Source: Solirubrobacterales bacterium
Lineage (GTDB): Bacteria > Actinomycetota > Thermoleophilia > Solirubrobacterales > Solirubrobacteraceae
Assembly: GCA_027315115.1 (NCBI GenBank)
Contig: DAHUYQ010000044.1
Coordinates: forward strand, 1-64,000
Direction of reading: 5' to 3'
Length of the DNA stretch: 64,000 nt
The translations under genes were made by a program, and so were the position numbers. This document shows, in pieces, positions 1 to 8,310 of this stretch; position 1 is the first letter of the stretch, and each line of letters opens with the position of its first letter. Below the pieces are notes generated by a model. It saw only the letters and a list, made by a program, of their open reading frames with translations, did no database searches and had not been told where the DNA came from.

Positions 1-43
1 CTTCCCAAGCCGAAGGTCGCGGGTTCGAGACCCGTTCGCCGCT
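1..43 (+). tRNA. tRNA-Gly(CCC), 3' half only (5' part lies before the window)
   Basis: Anticodon loop TTCCCAA (anticodon CCC), 3' anticodon stem GCCGA, T-arm GCGGG-TTCGAGA-CCCGT, acceptor TCGCCGC + T. Confidence 0.75.
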
Positions 44-347
44 CTCATCGCCTCGCCGTCTCTCGCTGCTTTTCGCTGTATCCGAGCGGGATAACGGGCG
101 TCTTCGGACTGCGCTGCGGCGCCACTCGCCTTACCTCTCGACTTCTCGCGCGACCGTCGTGGTCGCATATTGGTCGCATCAGGGCGCGATGATGCCGTGC
201 CAGGGCTGCCGGCTTCAGCGACGGGCGGAGCGCCGCGCGCACCAATGCGCCAGCCGTGCTGAGCTGGACCTGTCGGCGCCTTTCAAGATTTTCAAGATGT
301 CCTGGTTTTGGTTGATGTAGTAGGCTGGTGTCCTGGGGTCGCGTGTT

Positions 348-1004
348 ATGAGCATCCTTTCGCCCACCGATCGAGCCGTCCTGTGGCGTACCGCTGTCAC
401 GAGCGGGCCTGGGGAGCGCCCGTCGCTTCTGAGGGTTCTTGCTGCCGAGATCCTCGCGAGCGTCGGCCGCCGGCTCGATCTCTATGACGGCTATGAAGAG
501 GAGATCGTCGAGACTGTGGAGATCCTCGACCGCTCGGGGCTTCTCGGACGCGATGACCTGCGCGAGGCGTTCGAGGAGGCCGACGAGGACGATGGTCATG
601 CCGAGACCTTCGGTGCGATGCTCGCCGCTCACCTCGGCGCTGCCGCGGACATGGAGCGTCTCGGCGTCGAGCGTCGGCTGAGAGCCGTGCGGCTGGCAGG
701 CGCCTGGCAGGCGCATGTCGCCGATCATGCGCGCGCGCAACGCGAGTGGATGACGGCGGCTGAGGTCGCAGCGCGCTACGGAGTCACTCCGCAAGCCGTC
801 TACAGGTGGATCGCGGCCGGCCGGGTAAGAGCAGAGCAGACGCCCGGCGGGTCTTGGCGGCTGCCTGTCGACCAGTTCGCGGGCGAGCAGATCAGCCCTG
901 TTGCGAGCGCCGACCTCAAGGCGCGGCTGCTGGAGCGGGCGGGCGAGCGTCCTGCGCCCACTGACGAGCAACTTGCGGACGAGATCGTCAAACGCCGCCG
1001 CTGA
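348..1004 (+). CDS. Helix-turn-helix (excisionase/MerR-like HTH_17) DNA-binding protein, putative antitoxin
   Basis: Motif MTAAEVAARYGVTPQAVYRWIAAGRVRAEQTPGGSWRLPVDQF; abuts the next ORF directly. Confidence 0.7.
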   Translation: MSILSPTDRAVLWRTAVTSGPGERPSLLRVLAAEILASVGRRLDLYDGYEEEIVETVEILDRSGLLGRDDLREAFEEADEDDGHAETFGAMLAAHLGAAADMERLGVERRLRAVRLAGAWQAHVADHARAQREWMTAAEVAARYGVTPQAVYRWIAAGRVRAEQTPGGSWRLPVDQFAGEQISPVASADLKARLLERAGERPAPTDEQLADEIVKRRR

Positions 1005-1322
1005 GTGCTCGTCTGCTTCGACGCGACCGTCCTCTGCGGTGCGATCCGCAAGCCGACGGGGATCAACTTCAAGCTGCTCGAGCTCGCGGCCGCCGGGGTG
1101 GTGCTCGAAGGCTTCACGAGCGATGTCGCCGGCATGGAGTTCGTGCGGAACGCCCTCGACGGGCTCAGCGGCGTCTCGTATGAGATGGAGCTGTCCGCCG
1201 CAGCTCGACATGCAAACCTCATCTGCAGTTCCAATCGCCTGCACCTGCCAGAAGGACCACTCGCCGGCTACATCGAAATCGTCGGCCCCGCTCGCCTTGC
1301 CGCCCAACTTGGCATCGCGTAG
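1005..1322 (+). CDS. Short PIN-like domain protein (putative toxin, possibly internally deleted)
   Basis: Starts GTG immediately after the upstream TGA; N-terminal VCFDATVLCGAIRKPTGINFKLLELAAAG and C-terminal ICSSNRLHLPEG are PIN-like; only 105 aa. Confidence 0.45.
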   Translation: MLVCFDATVLCGAIRKPTGINFKLLELAAAGVVLEGFTSDVAGMEFVRNALDGLSGVSYEMELSAAARHANLICSSNRLHLPEGPLAGYIEIVGPARLAAQLGIA

Positions 1323-1458
1323 CCCAGCGGCTCACGGCCCTTAAGGGCTGGTTTCCCATGCGGATTGTGATGCGATCGGATGATCTCTTGGTCGCATATT
1401 AGTCGCATATCGGTCGCTCCCGCCCAGCAAACAGCATGGTTGGGCCCCGCGATCGTAG

Positions 1459-1501
1459 CTTCCCAAGCCGAAGGTCGCGGGTTCGAGACCCGTTCGCCGC
1501 T
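1459..1501 (+). repeat. Exact 43-bp direct repeat of the tRNA-Gly 3' half (att-like); not a full tRNA
   Basis: CTTCCCAAGCCGAAGGTCGCGGGTTCGAGACCCGTTCGCCGCT identical to 1-43; upstream bases (CGTAG) do not form the 5' anticodon stem. Confidence 0.9.
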
Positions 1502-1617
1502 TGGCTCTATTTGGCTTTGTGAAGCCGATCCTGGCATGGGCAGGGACACCAGGACGTGACTTCTCCGACGTTCTCCTCCCAAGAGTCACGAACGGTTTTG
1601 ATGAGCCCTAAGCAGCC

Positions 1618-1866
1618 CTAAGCAGGCAGTAGCTCACTCAAGAGGTTCGACCTGAAGTAGCTGGAGTGCGTGCGCTTGATCGTCTCCAGCGAGTCTGCGC
1701 TGAGAAGCACGACGTCGAGATCCTGCTGCACCGCAGCCTCTCGCTCGGCCGTGCTGTAGGCGACTTGCGCAGCCTCGTAGTCGGTGCCGAACGCCTTGAC
1801 GGTCGTGCGGCCGGACGCGGCGTCGCGTGTGACCAGGAAGTGCTTGATCTCGTCGGTAGGACTCAT
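1618..1866 (-). CDS. 82-aa small protein, candidate antitoxin to the RelA/SpoT-domain protein
   Basis: 4-bp overlap (ATGA) with the upstream RelA/SpoT-domain gene; small and acidic-leaning. Confidence 0.55.
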   Translation of the reverse strand: MSPTDEIKHFLVTRDAASGRTTVKAFGTDYEAAQVAYSTAEREAAVQQDLDVVLLSADSLETIKRTHSSYFRSNLLSELLPA

Positions 1867-2627
1867 TTTCGTTCTCGCTCTAGCCGTTGAACCAGTCCCA
1901 TGATCGCAGTTCCAATGCCTATGGCCAAGAGCTCGCGTTGAGAGAGCTCTCCTTGCTCGATGCCCGCGATCACGGCGGCGACGTTGGCGAACATGGCACG
2001 ATCGGACTCGGGTCCTTCACCGAACTTGAACTGGACGCCAGTCTGCAGCCCCGCCTGCTCGATGGCGTTCGCCCAAATATCCTGTCCGCGGGTCCGCAAC
2101 TGCACCTCGATCGGGAGACCGCTTCGACGCACGATCAGGTGCAGAGCGCGGTAGCCGTCGTCCTTCGGGCGGGCGATGTAGTCGCGCTCGCGGACGATCG
2201 TCCACGACTTCAGCAGCCTGCGCCGCACGCGATACACGTGAGGCGGGCTTGGCATGACCGCGCGCACGCCGCCGATGTCCTGCATCTGCGTGACGCTTCC
2301 CCGCTCACGGCCGAGCTTGCCGACGAGCGTGTCCTGTCGCTTGAGGCGTTGAGTGACCTCGACTCGCCCATCGACCTCAGCCGCCGCCTTGACGACGTGA
2401 TAGCGCAGGTTCGCGGATACAGCGGACAGCGGTCGAGCATGTAGGCCGCGCCACCACTCCAGCGCCTCGCGGGAAGCCTCAAGAGCAGCCTCGTCTGTCG
2501 CTCGTAACGCGCGCTCCGCGCCTTCGAGGCGCACACGCTCGCGAAACTCCAAGAGGAACATACCCGCGCGGTTCACCTGCCCCTTCGAGAACTGCGGAGC
2601 GTCCACGCCCTTTGCCGCTCGCGTCAC
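1863..2627 (-). CDS. RelA/SpoT-domain (small alarmone synthetase-like) protein, possible toxSAS
   Basis: RLKRQDTLVGKL, MQDIGGVRAVM, RERDYIARPKDDGYRALHLI and IEVQLRT match (p)ppGpp synthetase-domain motifs; no HD hydrolase domain seen. Confidence 0.8.
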   Translation of the reverse strand: MTRAAKGVDAPQFSKGQVNRAGMFLLEFRERVRLEGAERALRATDEAALEASREALEWWRGLHARPLSAVSANLRYHVVKAAAEVDGRVEVTQRLKRQDTLVGKLGRERGSVTQMQDIGGVRAVMPSPPHVYRVRRRLLKSWTIVRERDYIARPKDDGYRALHLIVRRSGLPIEVQLRTRGQDIWANAIEQAGLQTGVQFKFGEGPESDRAMFANVAAVIAGIEQGELSQRELLAIGIGTAIMGLVQRLERERK

Positions 2628-2665
2628 CCATCCACCCTATACCCGGCTTGGGGCATCCTCGACGC

Positions 2666-2841
2666 GAACAGAGCAGACGCCCGGCGGGTCTTGGCGGCTG
2701 CCTGCCGACCAGTTCGCGGGCGAGCAGATCAGCCCTGTCGCGAGCGCCGACCTCAAGGCGCGGCTGCTGGAGCGGACCGGCGAGCGTCCTGCGCCGACTG
2801 ACGAGCAACTCGCGGACGAGATCGTCAAACGCCGCCGCTGA
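2666..2841 (+). pseudogene. 3' fragment of a second copy of the HTH gene at 348-1004
   Basis: ~184 bp (2666-2849) matches 829-1012 with about 6 mismatches, including the stop codon; no 5' part present. Confidence 0.85.
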
Positions 2842-2931
2842 GTGCTCGTTTACTTTCCGGCGATTACTCTCGGGAGGGACCTTTGACGCCGTGGGGATCG
2901 TATAGATGGTGATGCACTGGCTGGCGAGGGG

Positions 2932-3492
2932 TTGGTGAGCGAGCATGGCCGCCGCGACGCGGCTCTGGTCAGCGCTGCGCGGGACGGCTCGGAGGCGGCG
3001 CTGGAGGCGCTCTTTCGTCGCTACTGGGCGGTGGCGCGCCACTCCGCGTTCCTGGTCTGTCACGACCACGCGGCCGCGGAGGACATCGCGCAGGAGGCGT
3101 TCGTGGCGGCCGTGCGGTCGCTCGGGCGTTTCGATCGTCGGCGCCCGTTCGGGCCGTGGCTGCACCGGATCGTGGTCAACCGCGCGATCGACTGGACGAG
3201 GGTGCGTGCCGCGCGCCGTGAGGCGCCGGTCGACGGCATGCACGAGCTTGGCGCAGGTGAGACGGCCGGCCTGGACAGCAGTGAGCTGGAGCGGCTTGGC
3301 GATCTCGACGAGCTGTTGGCGGCGCTGGCCGAGCTTTCGCCGGAGCATCGCGCAGTGATCGTCCTGCGTTACCTGCACGACTTCTCGCCCGGGGAGATAT
3401 CGCGGGCGTTGTCGCTGCCGCGTGGCACGGTGAACTCGCGTCTGCGTCGCGGCCTGGACAGCCTCGGCAGGCATCTGGAGCGCGTGCCGTGA
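2932..3492 (+). CDS. ECF-type RNA polymerase sigma factor
   Basis: Sigma70 r2 (EALFRRYWAVARHSAFLVCHDHAAAEDIAQEAFVAAVRSLGRFD) and r4 (LAELSPEHRAVIVLRYLHDFSPGEISRALSLPRGTVNSRLRRGL). Confidence 0.93.
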   Translation: MVSEHGRRDAALVSAARDGSEAALEALFRRYWAVARHSAFLVCHDHAAAEDIAQEAFVAAVRSLGRFDRRRPFGPWLHRIVVNRAIDWTRVRAARREAPVDGMHELGAGETAGLDSSELERLGDLDELLAALAELSPEHRAVIVLRYLHDFSPGEISRALSLPRGTVNSRLRRGLDSLGRHLERVP

Positions 3493-4694
3493 ACGAGCGT
3501 GCGCTGCGTGAGCATCTCCGTTCGACGTTGCCTTCCGACTCGGTCGGGGAGGATCGCGCATGGCAGGTGGTGCGCGGATCCTACGAGCCCGCCACGGCCG
3601 CACGTGCGCGCCCGCGCCCTCGGTCGCGTCGAACGGCCGTCGCTACGGCGAGCGTGGTTGCGGTCTTGGCCATCGTTCTTGTGAGCGTCGGCATTCTGCT
3701 GCGCGCGGGCTCGCTGCTGCGCCCCGCCACGCGAGGCGCGAGTGCGCATCCGAATCTGCGTTCGGCGCCGGTCAAGCTGCCGGGCGGCGGGGAGCTGCTG
3801 GTCGATTCCGCGGGTGGCCCGTGGATCGTTCACGGCAACGGCAGCATGCGCTATCTCGGCCGCTACGCCGCGGCGGCATGGTCGCCGCACAGCCTGTTCG
3901 TCGTAGCCTGGCGCGGCGGCGAGATTGCCGCGGTGGACCTGGAAGGGCGTGTGCGGTGGGCTGTCTCGGAAGCGGGGCGAGTGTCGGTTGCCAGATGGTC
4001 TCCGGACGGCTATCGGATCGCCTACATCGCGGGGCGCGCCCTGCGAGTGATCGATGGCGACGGCACCGGCGAGCACCTGCTCCTTCGCGCCGTCAGGCGT
4101 GTGGCGCCGGCGTGGCAGCCGGGCGCTCCCGCCGCGCACAGGCTTGCCCTAATCGACGCGGCGGGAGACGTCGAGCTGCGCGCGGCCGACACCGGCGCGC
4201 TGCTCTGGCGTGCGCGGCCGCTCGCCCCGGTGCGGCAGATCGCCTTCTCGCCGGACGGGCGGCTGCTGCTGGCGGTCTCGCAGCACAGGCTGAGTCTCTA
4301 CGACGCCGCCGGCCGGCTGGTGCAGACGCGAACGCTGCCGCCGGGCGTGACGGCGTCGCAGGCAGCGTTCTCCGCCTCCGGCGACCGGCTGGCGTTGCTG
4401 CTCCGACAGGCCCGGCCGCGCGAGGACGTCGTGATGCTGCTGAACGCGAGCGCCGGCGGGCTCTCCGTTGCCGCCGGCAGGGTGCTGTTCAGCACGCCGG
4501 AGCCGCTCTCCGGGCTCGACTGGTCCCCGACCGGACGCTGGCTGCTGGCCAACTCGCCGGCGGCGGACCAGTGGGTCTTCATCCACGCGCAGGCCCCCAC
4601 ACGCCTCTCGGCTCTCAGCGAGATCGCGGCGCACTTCCGGCTCGGCGCTGAACGCCGCAGCGCGGCGGCGCTGCTCGCGGGCTGGCAGCGATGA
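3489..4694 (+). CDS. Membrane-anchored beta-propeller-like protein, putative anti-sigma factor
   Basis: 4-bp GTGA overlap with the sigma gene; one TM segment; TolB/WD40-like repeats (WSPDGYRIAYI, FSPDGRLLLAVS, FSASGDRLALL, WSPTGRWLLA). Confidence 0.7.
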   Translation: MNERALREHLRSTLPSDSVGEDRAWQVVRGSYEPATAARARPRPRSRRTAVATASVVAVLAIVLVSVGILLRAGSLLRPATRGASAHPNLRSAPVKLPGGGELLVDSAGGPWIVHGNGSMRYLGRYAAAAWSPHSLFVVAWRGGEIAAVDLEGRVRWAVSEAGRVSVARWSPDGYRIAYIAGRALRVIDGDGTGEHLLLRAVRRVAPAWQPGAPAAHRLALIDAAGDVELRAADTGALLWRARPLAPVRQIAFSPDGRLLLAVSQHRLSLYDAAGRLVQTRTLPPGVTASQAAFSASGDRLALLLRQARPREDVVMLLNASAGGLSVAAGRVLFSTPEPLSGLDWSPTGRWLLANSPAADQWVFIHAQAPTRLSALSEIAAHFRLGAERRSAAALLAGWQR

Positions 4695-4746
4695 TGCGCT
4701 TGCGCGCAGAGGGACCTCGGCAATAGCCACAGCCGTATATGTGGAT

Positions 4747-5334
4747 ATGAGCCTCTCACCCGATCGCTCACATCACATGCATGCCATGCGCGTCTCACGC
4801 GGCGGTGTCCTCGCGAGCCTCGGTGCGCGCAGGCTGCTCGCAGCCATGTCACTCGTGCTGCTGGTGCCGACGGTCGCCGGCTGCGCAGCCGGCGCCGGCG
4901 GCGAACGGCGCGCGACACATAGCGGCACGCACCCGGCCGCCGACATGCGACCCGCTCACCAAAACGAGGTGATCGTCGGCGGTCATGTGGTCGGCAGACC
5001 GCAGAGGGCGATCCTGCACCTCGCGGCGGGCCGCTCCCACGCCTCCTACGAGATCGTCGCGCCGTCGCCGGCGCGATACGTCTACACGGTCAGGCTCAGC
5101 GCTCCCGCGACATCGACGATCGGCGCTCACATCCGCACGTGGTACGGCCAGCGGCTCAGCGTGCTCGCCTCCAGCCACGGAGAGGGTTGCAGGCCGCGAG
5201 AGTCAATGGACGTGTGCGTGCTGCGCTTCCCGCTGCTGGCCGCCGAGCGCGCCGGCGCATGGAGGATGATCGCGACCAAGCGATCGGGACCGGCGGCCGA
5301 CGTGAGAATTTCGGTCACCTTCACGAGGCCGTAG
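4747..5334 (+). CDS. Hypothetical secreted/lipoprotein-like protein
   Basis: N-terminal hydrophobic LLAAMSLVLLVPTVAGCAAG signal/lipobox-like. Confidence 0.5.
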   Translation: MSLSPDRSHHMHAMRVSRGGVLASLGARRLLAAMSLVLLVPTVAGCAAGAGGERRATHSGTHPAADMRPAHQNEVIVGGHVVGRPQRAILHLAAGRSHASYEIVAPSPARYVYTVRLSAPATSTIGAHIRTWYGQRLSVLASSHGEGCRPRESMDVCVLRFPLLAAERAGAWRMIATKRSGPAADVRISVTFTRP

Positions 5335-5374
5335 GCCACGTTCACGGTCGTCGCGGGCCATGGATCTCGCAGGA

Positions 5375-5881
5375 CTACGGGATCGACACGCTGCGCTCTC
5401 CGACCGGCAGCGCCCGCATGCCGGGGTCGCCGCCGGGCGACGGGAAGGCGTCGCTGGCATCGGTGCGCGTGTAGGTGACGCTGACCAGGAAGCGGCCTCT
5501 GCACGCGTCGCTCACTCGCTGCGACGTGCCGACCTCTTCGCCGGCGCGCACGTCGTGGGAGACGGGTCCTCCGGTCGTGTAGCCGCACTTTCCGCTCGCT
5601 CCCGGCACGTGCACCGAGATCCAGTAGGCGGCGCGGGCGTTGTTGACCGCGACACGCGCCTGGAAGCGCACAGTCAGGACCCGTTCGCCGCTTGCCCGGC
5701 GCACCTTGACGGAGACGGGCGCCTTGACGGCGGCGTCGCTGAGCGGCGGCGGCGCGGTGCGCGTCTCGCCGATCGCGGGGCAGGCGCGTTCGTGGGCCGG
5801 GCCGCGCGGGGCGCACCGCACCACCTGTCCGCCGCTGTAGGCGATCTTCACGATCCGTTCGCCGCCGACGTAGCCGTCCAC
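5375..5881 (-). CDS. Hypothetical protein
   Basis: 168-aa ORF with consistent GC-rich codon pattern. Confidence 0.4.
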   Translation of the reverse strand: MDGYVGGERIVKIAYSGGQVVRCAPRGPAHERACPAIGETRTAPPPLSDAAVKAPVSVKVRRASGERVLTVRFQARVAVNNARAAYWISVHVPGASGKCGYTTGGPVSHDVRAGEEVGTSQRVSDACRGRFLVSVTYTRTDASDAFPSPGGDPGMRALPVGERSVSIP

Positions 5882-5915
5882 GTAGGGGCGAAACGAGCCG
5901 GCGGACAGCTCCGAG

Positions 5916-6683
5916 TCACGACACCCAATCAGCCGAGTTCACCGCGGGCTGCTCGGCAACGATGGCCTCATATTCCTGCTCGTCGAGCAGGTCGGCCGCG
6001 CGTGCTTCGCTGGCATACAGCAGCGTGCGCTTCGGCACTCGCGGATACCGGTCGTCCTCGGCGAGCGTCTGGATCGTGTCGCGGAGCCTGTGCGGGGCGT
6101 GGCGGCCAACTAGTGTCGCTGCCCGATTGGAGAGCTCGTCGATGAGCCGCTGCTTCGCGGTTGGGCCGATCGCACCCACGCGTTCGAGACGATAGACGGC
6201 GGCGGGGAACGCGATCCCGAACTCCAGGGCGAGACGCGCTGCGGTGTCCGGCGCCGCCGCGTCAGCGATGAGTTCCTGGTTCTCAAGCCAGCCCGTGATC
6301 GCGGCGCGGGGCGCGAGCAGCTCTGCAGCGAAGTAGTTCGCCTCGACCTCCTGGGGGTCACGGGTCGCTCCGAAGAGGTCCGATGAGAGCTCGACTCGGG
6401 GTTGGTGCCCCATGCAGAGGTGGCCGAGCTCGTGGGCGAGCGTGAAGCGTTGACGGACGGGGTTGTGGTCGGCGTTTACGGCCACGAAGCTCTCGCCGCT
6501 TCCGTGCTTGAGGAGCACGCCTGCGATCCGATCGTTGTCGAATCGCTCGATCAGCACCGGCACCTGCTCACGATCCTCGGCGACTTCCAACAGGTCCCTC
6601 ACAGGCTGGGTCTGCGCCAACCCCCAATGCTCGCGCGCCCTACGTGCCGCGCGTTCGCCGGGATGGAGAGGTCGGGCGCTCAT
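5916..6683 (-). CDS. ImmA/IrrE-family metallopeptidase
   Basis: FTLAHELGHLCMGH (HExxH) and EVEANYFAAELLAP. Confidence 0.88.
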   Translation of the reverse strand: MSARPLHPGERAARRAREHWGLAQTQPVRDLLEVAEDREQVPVLIERFDNDRIAGVLLKHGSGESFVAVNADHNPVRQRFTLAHELGHLCMGHQPRVELSSDLFGATRDPQEVEANYFAAELLAPRAAITGWLENQELIADAAAPDTAARLALEFGIAFPAAVYRLERVGAIGPTAKQRLIDELSNRAATLVGRHAPHRLRDTIQTLAEDDRYPRVPKRTLLYASEARAADLLDEQEYEAIVAEQPAVNSADWVS

Positions 6684-7012
6684 CCCGCGACCAGCGCCCG
6701 AACATATCGGTAGTGGTTGAAAGCCTCCTCGACTCTCGCGATGACGCGGCGCGCGTCGGCGTCGGCGTCGGCGCGTAGCAGCGCCCCAACCATCTTCGGC
6801 GGCGTGCCGAAGAGGATGGTGTCGCTGGGCACGCCGTAGTGGTCGCATAGAGCGGCGAGCTCGCCCGCGGCGAGGCCGCGGTTGCCGGCCATGAGCCGGG
6901 AGACGGCCGACTCGTCGATGTCGAGCACTCGGGCGAGGTCGGATTGGCTGTCGCCGCGCTCCTCAAGGAGATCCTTGATCCTGGCAACGATCTCATCCAT
7001 GTCGTTCTTCAT
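6680..7012 (-). CDS. XRE-family HTH regulator
   Basis: GDSQSDLARVLDIDESAVSRLMAGNRGLAAGELAALCDHYGVP; overlaps the ImmA/IrrE start by 4 bp. Confidence 0.88.
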   Translation of the reverse strand: MKNDMDEIVARIKDLLEERGDSQSDLARVLDIDESAVSRLMAGNRGLAAGELAALCDHYGVPSDTILFGTPPKMVGALLRADADADARRVIARVEEAFNHYRYVRALVAG

Positions 7013-7032
7013 GAGGGCATGCTACCTCCTTA

Positions 7033-7047
7033 TTGCGAATTACGCAA
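7033..7047. promoter_or_regulatory. Candidate XRE operator (inverted repeat TTGCG-N5-CGCAA)
   Basis: ttgcgaattacgcaa 21 bp upstream of the XRE start codon. Confidence 0.55.
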
Positions 7048-7288
7048 GAGCATAGTTCCCTGATGGGATGGGAGCTTGTGATTCATGCCGATGCCCTCGG
7101 CGATGAATCTCGCGACACGCTCCTCTGCCCACTCCTCGCGCGACGCCCGTCATAGCTGCTACGTCGTGTTGTGCGTCGGCAAGTGGGGCCAGGCTCTCTG
7201 CTCTGTCTGTGCCGCTCGTCAAACGCGCCCACCGGGAGCGCCGCTTGCTAGCCTCGCCCCGGTCCTGCCCCGAAGGAGCGCCTGCCAC

Positions 7289-8206
7289 ATGAGATCTGTT
7301 CGTGATCATCGCCACAGCTCGCCTGTCCCCGACCGCCGTGGCGGGCCGGGCGATGGCCTTCTGCCGGTGCTCGGCCGTTTCTTCCCGGCGCCCGTGGCGG
7401 CGAAGGTGCCGGAGGTCATTCTCGTCTTCTGGGTCGTCAAGATCCTGACGACCGCGGGTGGCGAGGCGACTTCGGACTTCCTGAAGCGGTACGGCAACTT
7501 CAAGGGCGGCGGGATCGAGGTGCTCGTGATCGTCGTGGGGCTGCTGCTGCAGCTCGGCACGCGCCGCTACCGGGCCTTCGCGTACTGGTCGCTGGCATTC
7601 GCGATCGCGATCACCGGGACGGGCGTCTCGGACTTCCTGCACCTGGACGGCCACATCCCCTACGCCGGCACGAGCCTGCTGTGGGCGGTGATCCTGGCCG
7701 CGATCTTCTGGCTCTGGCATCGCAGCGAGGGGACGCTGTCGATCCACAGCATCACGACGCAGCGGCGCGAGGGCTACTACTGGGCGACGGTGTTCGCGAC
7801 CTTCGCGCTGGGGACGGCGCTCGGCGACCTGACCGCCTTCTCGCTCAAACTGGGCTACCTGGACTCCGGGATCATCTTCGGCGTCGTGATCCTGATCCCG
7901 GCTCTGGCCCGGTGGCAGCTCGGCCTGAACGGCATCGTCGCGTTCTGGATGTCCTACATCGTCACGCGGCCGCTCGGCGCCTCCTTCGCCGACTACATCA
8001 GCAAGCCTCGCAGCACCGGCGGGATCGACTTCGGCGACGGCGCCACCGCGATCGCGTTCGCCGCGGGCGTCTTCGTCCTGGTCTGCTATCTGGCCGTCAC
8101 CCGTGCAGACGTCCAAGAGCCATCCGGGTTGCGCTCCGAGTCGCGCTCGACTCCGCCGCTGGCCGATCTGATGCGCCCGGTCGAGCCCGAGCTCGAAGCG
8201 GACTGA
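7289..8206 (+). CDS. COG4705-like multi-pass membrane protein
   Basis: Repeated KVPEVILVFWVVKILTTAGGEATSDFL-type segments; several TM helices. Confidence 0.65.
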   Translation: MRSVRDHRHSSPVPDRRGGPGDGLLPVLGRFFPAPVAAKVPEVILVFWVVKILTTAGGEATSDFLKRYGNFKGGGIEVLVIVVGLLLQLGTRRYRAFAYWSLAFAIAITGTGVSDFLHLDGHIPYAGTSLLWAVILAAIFWLWHRSEGTLSIHSITTQRREGYYWATVFATFALGTALGDLTAFSLKLGYLDSGIIFGVVILIPALARWQLGLNGIVAFWMSYIVTRPLGASFADYISKPRSTGGIDFGDGATAIAFAAGVFVLVCYLAVTRADVQEPSGLRSESRSTPPLADLMRPVEPELEAD

Positions 8207-8310
8207 CCGGGCGCCTTCGGTCAAGTACCGACATTCAGCCCGCGCCGTCCCCCGATGTGGCGGATGTGCGGCAGAGCCTACGCTGGCATCCCGACCATTG
8301 GAGGCACGTG

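Larger units (their letters stand above)
44..1501. mobile_element. Small integrase-less tRNA-Gly-inserted cassette carrying HTH + PIN-like genes
   Basis: Flanked by 43-bp tRNA 3'-end direct repeats; 11-bp iterons near both ends; accessory gene content. Confidence 0.55.

Noticed and set aside
45-1307. 420-aa minus-strand ORF spanning the tRNA cassette
   Set aside because: Antisense to the HTH/PIN-like genes; composition typical of spurious GC-rich antisense ORFs.
5678-5694. 17-bp exact match (GACCCGTTCGCCGCTTG) to the right att-like copy (1487-1503), possible third att site
   Set aside because: Lies inside a plausible coding ORF, lacks the rest of the tRNA sequence and the iterons; treated as probable coincidence although not excluded.
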